Below are positions 42,197-51,759 of a stretch of 64,000 nucleotides of DNA, piece by piece; position 1 is the stretch's first letter; each line of letters starts with the position of its first letter. The stretch comes from DAOTXS01 sp034435055 (GTDB taxonomy: Bacteria > Chloroflexota > Anaerolineae > UBA4142), in contig DAOTXS010000060.1 of the NCBI GenBank assembly GCA_034435055.1, positions 23,227 to 87,226 of the forward strand, read 5' to 3'. Below the pieces are notes generated by a model. That model was not told where the DNA came from. It saw only the letters and a program-made list of their open reading frames with translations, and made no database searches. The translations under genes and the position numbers were made by a program.

Positions 42197-44272
42197 TTAC
42201 TTGGTGCAGTCCGCCGCGCCAGCCGGTGTTGCCCCCAAGTCTTTGAGCGAGAGTTGCAACAACGCGCAGGAGCGTTTAAAGTTGTGCGCGGCTTGCGATT
42301 TGCCTTCGTTGCCGGGCACAATCTTGCCGGACGAATCCGCATGCCACATCACGCCGTAAACGATGCGGAAGTTGTAGAAGGCGTTTTCGAGCTTGTCATC
42401 CACGTTGCCTTGGGCATCGCGTGGCGGAACCCAGTACGGGTGACTCGCCGATTGCTTGACACCTTTGGCTTCCAATGCTTTCCACACCGCATTCAGCAAG
42501 CCCTTGATTTCGTCTTGCACCCCTTCGACTTTACCGTTGCCGTCATAGTCCGCTTTGGCTTTCAGGTTGAAATCGGTAACCGGACCGTGACAGGAAACGC
42601 AAGAGGCGCCGTACTCAAACTTGCGATCAACGCTGACGGTGTTGAACGAGTGTGCGCCAACCTCCATACGATACTTGTAGTTCGGGTCTTTGGAATCGGC
42701 AATCTGGGGCCACATATGGCAGACAACGCACGGACCGGGTTTCTGACCTCCGAACAAGAGAGTCTTGCCGGTCTTGTCAGCCGGATCGGGTACGGGCGCA
42801 TTGCCGATCAGCATACCGTGTGGCGAGTTGGGGACGTTTTGGCCGTAGGTTACGCCGCCAGTATCGCTTAGCATTTCGGAATTTGCACCATAGTGTGGGA
42901 ACGAACCACGAATAGCATCTGCCGCTTTGGTGCGACCGTTGTGGCATTCGAAGCAGGTTGCCGAAAGTCCGACGTCCTTCGCTTCAAATGGTAATTCAAC
43001 CGGTTTGCCGACGATGCGCAATTGCGCAAAGTTCTTGTCGTCGTGTGGGTCGTGGCAGGTGGAGCAGCCGATGTACGATTCTTCGTTCACCCACGCCGCC
43101 ATGTTGGTGGGGTTCTTCAAGAACGTGACGTACCCCTCACCGCTGTGACAACGTGCGCACGCTTGGCGGGAGGGTCCAGTGATTTCTTCAAAGGTTGTCC
43201 CGGTCAAGTGCTTGGCGCTTTGTTCTTGCAAGCCCTTGGTGTGAGTGCCGGCGGTGTTATGGCAGGCATCGCACACGCCATTGCTCATATCGGTCGCCAT
43301 GACTTTTTCGCCCTTGAGATGTTGACTGGCGGGACCATGGCATTGCTCGCACTGGATATTCCCCATCGCTTTGATTTCGGCGGGAGCAGTCTCCCAGTTG
43401 CTGGGACCTTTCTTGGCGTAAGCGTCATCAATTTGCTTGAATGTGGGGAACTTCCAACCGGTCTTGGCAACAGCATCTTGGAAACCACCAGTGCCTTTGG
43501 CGGTATAGAACGAACCGGTCGTGTGGCAGATAGCACACCGTTCGGCATAGTGAGTACCAACACCCTGAGGACCATCGATTAGATTGTCCAGTTCTTGGCG
43601 GAAGATGTTGGCGTGACCGGTTTTAGCCCACTCGTCCACTTTGGTCTTGTGACATTGGACGCAGTTCTTGGCACTATCGCCGACGAAGGTGCCGGCATAG
43701 ATCTTGACCGATGCCATCGGGCTGGAGCCGGTAGCATTTGCCAAAACCAGATCGAGTTTGTAGGTACCAACGACATCCGGCGTGAACTCGGTCTTGGCAG
43801 CAGCGGCATCTTTCAATTTTGCTTGCGAGCCGGGCGGCACCGTCAACGTCCACGTCGTTCGTGTGACGGGCGCTGTCCCAACACCCAGACCAGCCACGCG
43901 CACAGGGATGTTGATCGGCACGTTGTTCAAACCGGTCAACGCTGTTGCCACAACAGCATTCGCGGGCCCAACAGCGGTATCGGTAATGTATTTGATTGTG
44001 GTGGTGATGAAATCGCCGGCTTCACGATAGTTCATCGGGACACTGACGATGTCGATCTTGGCAGTCGGTGCCGGTGGCTTGGGGGCTTCAGTCGGTTTGG
44101 GAGCGGCAGTGGGTGCTGGCACTACCACCGTGACTGGTTTTTCCACAACCTTTTCCACCGGTTTTTCGACAATTTTCTCAACGACCTTGGGGGTCGGTTC
44201 CGCGCAGGACGCCAGCGCAATGATGCTCAAGAGCGCGAGCGCCGCGAGTATGACGAGGGTCTTTCGATTCAT
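42197..44272 (-). CDS. Nine-heme c-type cytochrome lipoprotein
   Basis: 691 residues from MNRKTLVILAALALLSIIAL; the lipobox ends ALASC. A VEKPVEKVVEKP-type repeat and a Pro/Ala/Lys linker follow (~25-70), then a beta domain and nine CxxCH heme sites: CVQCH, CAICH, CEQCH, CDACH, CARCH, CSTCH, CFECH, CVVCH, CVSCH. Distal His ligands are scattered between them. Probably outward-facing, membrane-anchored, carrying electrons to or from an external acceptor. No oxidoreductase partner nearby. Single-gene transcript with a long leader. Confidence 0.9.
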   Translation of the reverse strand: MNRKTLVILAALALLSIIALASCAEPTPKVVEKIVEKPVEKVVEKPVTVVVPAPTAAPKPTEAPKPPAPTAKIDIVSVPMNYREAGDFITTTIKYITDTAVGPANAVVATALTGLNNVPINIPVRVAGLGVGTAPVTRTTWTLTVPPGSQAKLKDAAAAKTEFTPDVVGTYKLDLVLANATGSSPMASVKIYAGTFVGDSAKNCVQCHKTKVDEWAKTGHANIFRQELDNLIDGPQGVGTHYAERCAICHTTGSFYTAKGTGGFQDAVAKTGWKFPTFKQIDDAYAKKGPSNWETAPAEIKAMGNIQCEQCHGPASQHLKGEKVMATDMSNGVCDACHNTAGTHTKGLQEQSAKHLTGTTFEEITGPSRQACARCHSGEGYVTFLKNPTNMAAWVNEESYIGCSTCHDPHDDKNFAQLRIVGKPVELPFEAKDVGLSATCFECHNGRTKAADAIRGSFPHYGANSEMLSDTGGVTYGQNVPNSPHGMLIGNAPVPDPADKTGKTLLFGGQKPGPCVVCHMWPQIADSKDPNYKYRMEVGAHSFNTVSVDRKFEYGASCVSCHGPVTDFNLKAKADYDGNGKVEGVQDEIKGLLNAVWKALEAKGVKQSASHPYWVPPRDAQGNVDDKLENAFYNFRIVYGVMWHADSSGKIVPGNEGKSQAAHNFKRSCALLQLSLKDLGATPAGAADCTK

Positions 44273-44561
44273 ACAGTTTCTTCTCCTCACTGAGAGACTA
44301 GAATTTGAATGAAAATGAGCAAGCTAGATTTTCGCCAGGCATTCCTCCTTTCGATTTCGTGGCGCTGTCTCAGCCCCCTCGTCAGGACAAGTCAGACGGA
44401 GCACGCAGGATTTTGCCGTTCATCGGCAAGGGTTTGATTCAAGCGTTTGGAAAACGCGAATCATCAAAAAAGAAAACGCCCCGAAGCACGCGCAAAACTG
44501 TACGCCCGTGCGGGACGCTTGGAATCAACACGGCGCCATCACCGTGTCGATAATTATTTCT
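44273..44561 (-). other. ~290-nt structured 5' leader of the cytochrome mRNA
   Basis: Between promoter and ATG several hairpins fold: CACGG/CCGTG (44529-44546), GCACG/CGTGC (44486-44511), GATTC-GCGTTT / AAACGC-GAATC (44436-44462) and TTGCCG/CGGCAA (44413-44429). It matches no riboswitch class I know, although multiheme cytochromes are often under riboswitch control. Confidence 0.5.
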
Positions 44562-44567
44562 TATGAT

Positions 44568-44596
44568 AGTATAACAATCGGGTGGTCAAAAGTCAA
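44568..44596 (-). promoter_or_regulatory. Promoter of cytochrome gene
   Basis: TTGACT (44596-44591), 17-nt spacer, TATACT (44573-44568). Good match. Confidence 0.75.
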
Positions 44597-44661
44597 ACTT
44601 GGCGGGTTACAATTTGGTCAAAACCGATGCTTTTTGTCTCATTGGTGATTCGTGGTAGAAT

Positions 44662-45627
44662 ATGCCACCCGAAAAAGTAGGCAAATTGTTACCCCCCATT
44701 TTTCTCGAACGCTTGACACACATCATCCCGCCCGATCAAATCGATTCGGTGATGGCGGCGTTCGCGCGCCGCCCGACAACGTTTCGCGTCAACCCGCTCA
44801 AAACCAATCGTGCCGATTTGCTGGCAAAATTATCCGCGCTCGATTTCCAGGTTGAGCCGGTCGATTGGTACGACGACGCGTTCATTCTGCGCAATAAATC
44901 GAAAGCCGAGTTGATTGCCACGCCGATGTATCAGCATGGCGAACTGTACGTCCAAAGTCTATCGAGTATGCTTCCGCCGCTCGTCCTCGCGCCGCAACCC
45001 GGCGAAAAGATTCTCGATCTGACCGCCGCGCCGGGTAGCAAGACCACGCAAATCGCCGCGCTGATGCGCAACACCGGCGAAATTGTCGCGAATGATCGCA
45101 GCAAGATTCGCTTGAGCAAACTCGTCGCCAACTTGAAATTGCAGGGTGTCACGAACGTACGCACGCGCTTGATGAACGGCGAAGATTTGTGGAAAAAATT
45201 TCCGGCATACTTTGACCGCGCGCTCGTCGATGCGCCGTGCAGTTTGGAAGGACGCTTTGAAGCCGGCAACCCCAAATCGTTCGGCGATTGGTCACTCCGT
45301 AAAGTCAAATTCCTCGCCACGATCCAACAACATTTGCTGCGTTCGGCAGTGAGCGCGACGCGCGTGGGCGGCATCATCGTGTACTCGACGTGCACCTTAT
45401 CGCCGGAAGAAAACGAAGGCGTGATCGATTGGCTGTTGCAAAAAGAATCCGGCGTGGTGGCCATCGAGCCAATCGACTTGAGGATGCCGACGCAACCCGG
45501 CATCGCACGGTGGAACGATCACGATTTTTCGCCGGCGGTGCGAAACGCAACCCGCATCTTGCCGTCAAGTACGCTGGAAGGATTTTTCATCGCCCAGTTG
45601 AAAAAAATAAAATCGAATGTTGATTGA
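44662..45627 (+). CDS. NOL1/NOP2/Sun-family RNA m5C methyltransferase
   Basis: 321 residues. SAM motif LDLTAAPGSKTTQIAAL, then the two catalytic cysteines in VDAPCSLEGR and YSTCTLSPEENEG. Probably modifies rRNA or tRNA cytosine like RsmB/RsmF; no N-terminal NusB domain, so closer to RsmF. A -10 like TAGAAT (44656-44661) abuts the ATG, so the real start may be a few codons downstream. Confidence 0.88.
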   Translation: MPPEKVGKLLPPIFLERLTHIIPPDQIDSVMAAFARRPTTFRVNPLKTNRADLLAKLSALDFQVEPVDWYDDAFILRNKSKAELIATPMYQHGELYVQSLSSMLPPLVLAPQPGEKILDLTAAPGSKTTQIAALMRNTGEIVANDRSKIRLSKLVANLKLQGVTNVRTRLMNGEDLWKKFPAYFDRALVDAPCSLEGRFEAGNPKSFGDWSLRKVKFLATIQQHLLRSAVSATRVGGIIVYSTCTLSPEENEGVIDWLLQKESGVVAIEPIDLRMPTQPGIARWNDHDFSPAVRNATRILPSSTLEGFFIAQLKKIKSNVD

Positions 45628-45652
45628 CAACCTCTAATGCGCGTGGTATAAT
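45624..45652 (+). promoter_or_regulatory. Consensus promoter of the beta-oxidation operon
   Basis: Perfect TTGACA (45624-45629), 17 nt, perfect TATAAT (45647-45652). The -35 overlaps the stop of the preceding gene. Confidence 0.9.
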
Positions 45653-45653
45653 G

Positions 45654-45677
45654 AATCTACCAAACGGTCGGTAGATT
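45654..45677. promoter_or_regulatory. Palindromic operator at the operon start site
   Basis: AATCTACC (45654-45661) and GGTAGATT (45670-45677) are an exact 8-bp inverted repeat with centre AAACGGTC, placed right over +1. It fits a dimeric TetR-type repressor (such as an acyl-CoA sensor); that repressor is not in the window. Confidence 0.7.
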
Positions 45678-45720
45678 TTCCGTTGGATCGAATCCTAACA
45701 ATGGAGAGGAGGAAAATGCA

Positions 45721-48105
45721 ATGACGCATTCGATCAATCGTGTGTGTGTGATCGGTTCGGGCGTGATGGGCGGCGCGATTGCCGCGCACTTTGCCAATGC
45801 CGGGATTCCGGCATTTTTGCTCGACATCGTCCCGAACAAACTAACCCCCGAAGAAGAAAAGAAAGGGCTGACGCTGAATGACCCGGTCGTCCGTAATCGG
45901 ATTGTAAATGCCGGGTTGGAGGCGGTGAAAAAAGCCCGCCCCGCGGCACTGTTTACCCCCCAAATTGCTGACCGCATCACGGTTGGCAACCTCGAAGATC
46001 ATTTCGATTTTGTGGCGCAAGCGGATTGGATCATCGAGGTGATCATCGAGAACTTGAAGATCAAGCAAGACTTGATGGCGCGCATCGACGCGGTGCGCAA
46101 ACCGGACAGCATTGTCACGACCAACACGTCCGGCATTCCCATCAAGGACATTTGCGCCGGACGCAGTGAATCGTTCCAGCAACATTTTCTCGGTACGCAT
46201 TTCTTCAATCCACCGCGTTATCTCAAACTACTCGAAGTCATTCCATCCCCCAAGACCGCGCCGGACGTTTTGAAATTTGTGATGGAATTTGGCGAGACGG
46301 TGCTGGGCAAAGGCGTTGTGCTGTGCAAAGATCGTCCCAACTTTATTGCGAATCGGATTGGCACGCATATGGGCATCTACGCGCTCAAGTACACGCTGGA
46401 GCATGGTTATCCCTTCAATGAAGTCGACGATTTCACGGGTCCGATCATCGGTCGTCCCAAAACCGCGTCGTATCGCTTGCTCGATCTCGTCGGCATCGAT
46501 GTGATGTACCACGTTGCGAAAAATCTGTACGACGCCGTGCCGGAAGATGAATCGCGCGAGGATTTGAAGGAGCCGGGCTTGCTCGGCGAGATGGTCAAGC
46601 GCGGCTGGCTTGGGAACAAAGCCAAACAAGGTTTCTACAAAGAAGTGCGTGTCGGCGACAAGCGCGAATTCCACGTGCTTGATCCCAAGACGATGGAATA
46701 CAGCGCGCCGCAAAAAGTTCACTACGATTCGATCACGAACGCGGAATTTTACGACACCCTGGGCGAAAAACTGCGCTACATCGTTTCGCAAAACGACCGC
46801 GCGGCGCAATTCATCTGGAACACGACGGCGCGTTCGTTGGCGTATGCCTCGAACCGGGTACCAGAAATCGCGGATGAAATCTACGCCGTCGATAACGCGA
46901 TGAAGTGGGGCTTTGCCAACGAAGCCGGTCCCTTTGAAATCTGGGATATGCTCGGCGTCGCGGAGACGGTCGCGCGGATGGAAAAAGATGGACTCGAGGT
47001 TGCGGCGTGGGTCAAGGAAATGCTGGCGACCGGTCATCCCAGTTTCTATCAGGACGGCAAGTACTATGACTTGAAATCGAAAAGTTATTGCCCACTCCTC
47101 AAGCCGAAAAATGTCATCGTGTTGAAAAACGAAAAGGTCATCACATCGAATGACAGCGCCTCGTTGATCGATCTGGGTGACGGCGTGGCGTGTTTGGAAT
47201 TCCACACCAAAATGAACGCGCTCGACGAAGGGATTGTGGAAATTGCGAGTGCGGCGTTCGAAGAGGTCAACCGGAATTTCGTTGGGATGGTGATCGGCAA
47301 TCAAGGCGAAGCGTTTTCCGCCGGCGCAAACGTGATGACAATTTATATGGCGGCAGAAGCGCAAGAGTGGAACAAGATCGACGAGATCGCGAAAGCGTTG
47401 CAAAACTTTTTGATGTCGGTGCGATACAGCCCCAAGCCGGTGGTAACCGCGCCGTATCAATACACGCTCGGCGGCGGTTGCGAAGTGGCGATGGCGGGGC
47501 AACGTATCGTCGCGCACGCGGAATCGTACGTCGGCTTGGTCGAAGTCGGAATGGGTTTGATTCCGGCGGGCGGCGGTTGCAAGGAAATGTTGCGCCGCGT
47601 CGTTTCGCCGGCAATGCAAACGCCGAATGTTGACCCGCTTCCCTTTGTGCAACGCGTGTTTGAAACACTCGGCTTGGGCAAGGTGGCAACGAGCGCGGAA
47701 GAAGCCAAGCAGATGGGATTCTTTGCGCCGTCGGATCGCATCGTGATGAATCGCGATCAACTTATCGCCGAAGCAAAACGCACCGTGCTCGAAATGGTCG
47801 CGGAAGGTTATCGCCCGCCGGCGCGCGGCAAAATTATTTACGCCGCCGGGGAACGAATGTTGGCGGCGTTGCGCGTCGCGTTGTATTCGATGGTGCAAGG
47901 CAAGTATGCGTCGGAACACGATGCGGTGGTGGGCGGCAAACTGGCGTACATTTTGTGCGGCGGCAACCTCACCTCGCCAACCTGGGTCGACGAACAGTAT
48001 ATTCTCGATTTGGAACGCGAGGCGTTCATCTCGTTGTGCGGGGAAGCGAAAACGCGGGAGCGGATTTCGCATTTCTTGAACACTGGTAAGATCTTGCGGA
48101 ATTAG
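45721..48105 (+). CDS. fadN: 3-hydroxyacyl-CoA dehydrogenase/enoyl-CoA hydratase (FadN type)
   Basis: 794 residues. NAD-binding VCVIGSGVMGGAIAAHFA and HFFNPPRYLKLLEV (catalytic His) come first, then a central domain, then the crotonase part (GNQGEAFSAGANVM, QYTLGGGCEVAMAGQ). This order and length match FadN of Bacillus, not FadB of E. coli. Carries out hydration and NAD oxidation steps of beta-oxidation. First gene after the strong promoter and operator; thiolase and ligase follow. Confidence 0.94.
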   Translation: MTHSINRVCVIGSGVMGGAIAAHFANAGIPAFLLDIVPNKLTPEEEKKGLTLNDPVVRNRIVNAGLEAVKKARPAALFTPQIADRITVGNLEDHFDFVAQADWIIEVIIENLKIKQDLMARIDAVRKPDSIVTTNTSGIPIKDICAGRSESFQQHFLGTHFFNPPRYLKLLEVIPSPKTAPDVLKFVMEFGETVLGKGVVLCKDRPNFIANRIGTHMGIYALKYTLEHGYPFNEVDDFTGPIIGRPKTASYRLLDLVGIDVMYHVAKNLYDAVPEDESREDLKEPGLLGEMVKRGWLGNKAKQGFYKEVRVGDKREFHVLDPKTMEYSAPQKVHYDSITNAEFYDTLGEKLRYIVSQNDRAAQFIWNTTARSLAYASNRVPEIADEIYAVDNAMKWGFANEAGPFEIWDMLGVAETVARMEKDGLEVAAWVKEMLATGHPSFYQDGKYYDLKSKSYCPLLKPKNVIVLKNEKVITSNDSASLIDLGDGVACLEFHTKMNALDEGIVEIASAAFEEVNRNFVGMVIGNQGEAFSAGANVMTIYMAAEAQEWNKIDEIAKALQNFLMSVRYSPKPVVTAPYQYTLGGGCEVAMAGQRIVAHAESYVGLVEVGMGLIPAGGGCKEMLRRVVSPAMQTPNVDPLPFVQRVFETLGLGKVATSAEEAKQMGFFAPSDRIVMNRDQLIAEAKRTVLEMVAEGYRPPARGKIIYAAGERMLAALRVALYSMVQGKYASEHDAVVGGKLAYILCGGNLTSPTWVDEQYILDLEREAFISLCGEAKTRERISHFLNTGKILRN

Positions 48106-48198
48106 TATTTTACCGCCGAGAACGCGGAGAGCGCAGAGAAAAAATAATTTTATCTGCGACCTTGGCAGTCTCGGCGATTCATCAATCTGGAGGAAAAT

Positions 48199-49377
48199 AT
48201 GGCAGACGCAGTTATCGTCTCCGCCGTGCGTACCGCCGTGGGTAAAGCGCCCCGTGGCAAGTTGCGCACCTATCGGCCCGAAGATATGGCAGCCGCAGTG
48301 GTCGCCGAAGCACTCAAGCGCGCGCCGGCATTGAAACCGGCAGAGGTGGACGATTTGATTTTGGGTTGCGCGTTTCCGGAAGGTGAACAAGGTTTGAATG
48401 TTTCGCGCGTGATCGGTTTGCGCGCCGGCTTGCCGTACACCGTCCCGGCGATGACGATCAATCGATTCTGCTCGTCCGGGATGCAATCGATTGCGCTCGC
48501 CGCGCAGCAAGTGATGGCGGGCTGGGGCAATGCGATCATCGCCGGCGGTATCGAATCGATGAGTATGGTGCCGATGACCGGTTTCCACTTTGCGCCGAAT
48601 CCGTATATGGCACTCGAATATCCGGGCGTGTACCTGGGAATGGGGCTGACCGCCGAGAATGTTGCAAAAGAGTACGGCGTCTCGCGCGAGGATCAGGACA
48701 AGTTTTCGTTGCGCAGTCACCAACGTGCAATGGCGGCAATCGACGCGGGCAAATTCAAGGACGAAATCACCCCACTCGCTGTGTCGATGGTTGAAATGCT
48801 CGACGGTAAAAAAGTCGAAAACAAGTACGTGTTCAACGTCGATGAAGGGCCGCGCCGCGACACGACGCTTGAAGCGTTGGCGAATTTGAAACCGGCGTTT
48901 ATGCAAGGCGGCACCGTAACTGCCGGCAATTCGTCGCAAACGAGCGACGGCGCGGCGGCAGTCGTCGTGATGAATCACGAGCGCGCAAAAGCAATGGGGC
49001 TGAAACCACTCGTCAAGATGCGCGCGTTTGCGGTCGCCGGCGTGCCGCCGGAAATTATGGGCATCGGTCCCATCGAGGCGATTCCAAAAGCGCTGAAACT
49101 CGCCGGGCTGAAAGTAGACGACATCGGCGTGATTGAGTTGAATGAAGCATTCGCCGCACAGTCGCTCGCGATTGTTCGCAAGCTAGAGTTGGACGACGAA
49201 AAGGTGAATGTCAACGGCGGCGCAATTGCGTTGGGGCATCCGCTGGGCGCAACGGGCGCAAAGTTGACGGTGCAACTCATCCACGAGATGAAACGACGCA
49301 AGGTGCAGTTTGGAATGGTGAGTATGTGCATCGGTGGGGGAATGGGCGCGGCGGGGATTTTTGAGAATCTCGACTAG
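48199..49377 (+). CDS. fadA: Acetyl-CoA acyltransferase (thiolase)
   Basis: 392 residues with GGAGG upstream. Cys91 in NRFCSSGMQSI is the nucleophile; GHPLGATGAK and CIGGGMGAAGI hold the other catalytic His and Cys. Cleaves 3-ketoacyl-CoA. Pairs with FadN as in the Bacillus fadNA order. The 93-nt gap to fadN holds CGCGGAGAG-type simple repeats. Confidence 0.95.
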   Translation: MADAVIVSAVRTAVGKAPRGKLRTYRPEDMAAAVVAEALKRAPALKPAEVDDLILGCAFPEGEQGLNVSRVIGLRAGLPYTVPAMTINRFCSSGMQSIALAAQQVMAGWGNAIIAGGIESMSMVPMTGFHFAPNPYMALEYPGVYLGMGLTAENVAKEYGVSREDQDKFSLRSHQRAMAAIDAGKFKDEITPLAVSMVEMLDGKKVENKYVFNVDEGPRRDTTLEALANLKPAFMQGGTVTAGNSSQTSDGAAAVVVMNHERAKAMGLKPLVKMRAFAVAGVPPEIMGIGPIEAIPKALKLAGLKVDDIGVIELNEAFAAQSLAIVRKLELDDEKVNVNGGAIALGHPLGATGAKLTVQLIHEMKRRKVQFGMVSMCIGGGMGAAGIFENLD

Positions 49378-49448
49378 GCAATCAAACAACGCGGAGACGA
49401 TAATCGATGTCGTCTCCGCGTTTGCCTTGTGAACAAGGAGGGAGAGCA

Positions 49449-49916
49449 ATGAACATCGATTGGTTTGTTAGCATGCTGGTGGGATTATTTATCGGTATTG
49501 GCGGCAATCTTCTTTCACCGCTTGTTCAAGAGTGGTTGGAAAGCGTCCCGGCATTTGTGACCGAACAGAGATTGGCTACCCTCAAGAAGGAATTGGAACA
49601 CATTTCTGAACTCTACGCTGATCGTTCCCGGCTCTTTTTGGATACGACGAGCACCGCCTTTCTCGCTTTTGTATTCTTTAGCATCGCAAATGCGGCTTGG
49701 GCATTTCCAGGATTTTACATCCCCAACGTGATTGAACAAGTCGACGTCGATCTAGTGGACTTGATTACTAATCTCATTGCAATTGTCTTCTTTGTAAGCA
49801 CCATTGTCATCTGCCTCAATCACATTCGCCTGATTGCCAAGATCAGAAACTATGCCCCTTACAAAGATGCGCTGGAACGTCGGATCAGTAGCTTGGAGAA
49901 AAAACTGAACGCGTAA
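49449..49916 (+). CDS. Small membrane protein inside the beta-oxidation operon
   Basis: 155 residues from MNIDWFVSMLVGLFIGIGGN, GGAGAGCA ahead. Three hydrophobic segments (N-terminal, ~68-88 TAFLAFVFFSIANAAWAFPG and ~110-125 LIAIVFFVSTIVICLNHIR) and a charged helix (EQRLATLKKELEHISELYADR). Unknown family. In the operon between thiolase and acyl-CoA ligase, so it may help fatty-acid handling; this is inferred from position only. Confidence 0.75.
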   Translation: MNIDWFVSMLVGLFIGIGGNLLSPLVQEWLESVPAFVTEQRLATLKKELEHISELYADRSRLFLDTTSTAFLAFVFFSIANAAWAFPGFYIPNVIEQVDVDLVDLITNLIAIVFFVSTIVICLNHIRLIAKIRNYAPYKDALERRISSLEKKLNA

Positions 49917-49951
49917 CCAACGCGCTGACCAAATAATATCGGAGGAACACA

Positions 49952-51634
49952 ATGAACGCAACCAAACCCTGGGTCAAATTCTACGAACCCGGCGTGCCAG
50001 AAACGGTGGAAATTCCATCGCACACGCTCCACGAATCATTGACGATGGCGGCGGAAAAATTTCCAAACAACACTGCCATCATCTTCTTCGATCACAAGAT
50101 GACGTACCGCGAACTAGACACGGCAGCGACCAAATTCGCGGCGGCGTTGCAAGGACTTGACGTGAAAAAAGGCGACCGCGTGATGATCTACATGCCCAAC
50201 ACGCCGCAATTCGTCATCGCGTTCTACGGCATTTTGCGCGCCGGCGCCATCGTCGTACCAACGAATCCGCAGTACGTCCCGCGCGAGTTGGCGTATCAAG
50301 CCACCGATAGCGGTTCTGAAACAATTGTCGCGCTCACGATGAACTGGAAGACGATTCGCGAGGCGCGCGCGCAAACGCCGCTCAAGCGCGTGATTCTGTG
50401 CAACATCAAAGAATATTTTCCACCTCTGCTCAAATTCCTGTTCACCGTTGCAAAAGAAAAGAAAGAAGGACATCGTCCCGATGTGCGCGGCGAACCTGGG
50501 ATGTATGATTTCCAAACCTTGCTCAAGCAAGCCGGGAATTTCAAACCGGTCGATGTCAAGCAGGAGGAGGTCGCGGTACTCGGTTACACCGGCGGGACGA
50601 CCGGCGTTTCCAAAGGCGCGATGCTCAGCCATCGCAACTTGGTTGCGCAAGCGGTTATCACGTTGGCTTGGTTTGTGGAGCGACAGCCGGGCAAAGATGT
50701 GTTTATGGGTGCGTTGCCCCTCTTTCATAGCTTCGGGATGACGTGTGTTTTGAACACCGGCGTTCACGAAGCGGCGGCGATGATTCTCGTGCCCAATCCA
50801 CGCGATTTGCCCAGCGTCCTCAAAGCCGCCCACAAACATCGCCCCACGATTTTTTCCGGCGTGCCGACGATGTACGCCGCGATCAACAACTATAAAGACC
50901 TGAAGCAATTCGATCTCACGTCCATCAAATCATGCACGAGCGGCGCGGCGCCGTTGCCGGAACAAGTCCAGAAAACATTCGAACGCATCACCGGCGGCAA
51001 ACTCGTCGAAGGATTTGGGCTCACTGAAACGTGCTCGCCGACGCACGTCAATCCGATGAGCGGCACGCGCAAAATCGGAACGATTGGCGTGCCACTGCCC
51101 AACACGTTGTCGAAAATCGTCGATCCGGTCACCGGCGCAGATTTGCCGATTGGCCAAGTCGGCGAGATTGCAATCAACAGTCCACAAGTGATGCTCGGTT
51201 ATTGGAACAAGCCGGACGAAACGGCGAAGGTGATGTTGCCCGGCGATTTCTTTCTCACCGGCGATTTGGGGACGATGGACGAAGAGGGTTTCTTCAAAGT
51301 CGTCGACCGCAAAAAAGATATGTTCATCGTCGGCGGGTTCAACGTCTATCCGCGCGAAATCGAAGAGGTGTTGTATCAACACCCAAAAGTGTTGGAAGCG
51401 GCGGCAGTGGGCATTCCGGATATTCAGCGCGGCGATAATGTCAAAGCGTACATCGTTTTGAAACCGGGTGAAACGGCAACGGCAGAAGAAATTCTCGACT
51501 ATTGCCGGCAGAATCTCACGCGCTACAAAGTCCCGCGCGAAGTTGAATTCCGCGACGCACTCCCCAAAACACTCGTCGGCAAGATTCTCCGGCGGACTTT
51601 GCGCGAGGAAGAGTTAGCCAAACGCGGAGGTTAA
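49952..51634 (+). CDS. fadD: Long-chain fatty-acid-CoA ligase
   Basis: 560 residues with GGAGGAACACA before the ATG. The ATP/AMP motif is YTGGTTGVSKGAML, then GFGLTETCSP and the A-domain hinge DRKKDMFIVGGFNVYP. Activates fatty acids to CoA esters, entry step of the pathway made by fadN and fadA. The missing dehydrogenase step may be filled by 15362-16510. Confidence 0.93.
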   Translation: MNATKPWVKFYEPGVPETVEIPSHTLHESLTMAAEKFPNNTAIIFFDHKMTYRELDTAATKFAAALQGLDVKKGDRVMIYMPNTPQFVIAFYGILRAGAIVVPTNPQYVPRELAYQATDSGSETIVALTMNWKTIREARAQTPLKRVILCNIKEYFPPLLKFLFTVAKEKKEGHRPDVRGEPGMYDFQTLLKQAGNFKPVDVKQEEVAVLGYTGGTTGVSKGAMLSHRNLVAQAVITLAWFVERQPGKDVFMGALPLFHSFGMTCVLNTGVHEAAAMILVPNPRDLPSVLKAAHKHRPTIFSGVPTMYAAINNYKDLKQFDLTSIKSCTSGAAPLPEQVQKTFERITGGKLVEGFGLTETCSPTHVNPMSGTRKIGTIGVPLPNTLSKIVDPVTGADLPIGQVGEIAINSPQVMLGYWNKPDETAKVMLPGDFFLTGDLGTMDEEGFFKVVDRKKDMFIVGGFNVYPREIEEVLYQHPKVLEAAAVGIPDIQRGDNVKAYIVLKPGETATAEEILDYCRQNLTRYKVPREVEFRDALPKTLVGKILRRTLREEELAKRGG

Positions 51635-51689
51635 AAAAACGGTTTAGACATATTGCGCGCTAACGAACCGCGAGCGCTGCTCAACCCTT

Positions 51690-51717
51690 TTGCGACCGGC
51701 GCAATTTCTGTTATAAT
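51690..51717 (+). promoter_or_regulatory. Promoter of kinase gene
   Basis: TTGCGA (51690-51695), 16-nt spacer, TATAAT (51712-51717); ATG at 51760. Confidence 0.55.
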
Positions 51718-51759
51718 GGCATTGCGAGTTACGAGCATTTTATCAGAGTGGGGCAATCA

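Noticed and set aside
44330..44390. GGCTGAGA, as in TPP riboswitches, in the cytochrome leader
   Set aside because: The second TPP core (ACCCTTTGAACCTGA) is absent, and the gene is not related to thiamine.
44320..44400. Hammerhead-like core (CTGACGA and CGAAA) in the cytochrome leader
   Set aside because: Stem III and cleavage-site pairing are missing; the short core can occur by chance.
48106..48198. Possible gene in the fadN-fadA gap
   Set aside because: Only CGCGGAGAGCGCAGAG-type simple sequence and a ribosome site; no open frame of note.
46228..48978. Long open frame (916 codons) antisense to fadN and thiolase
   Set aside because: It is opposite two well-supported enzymes, has no ribosome site or family motif, and is explained by the codon bias of the sense genes.
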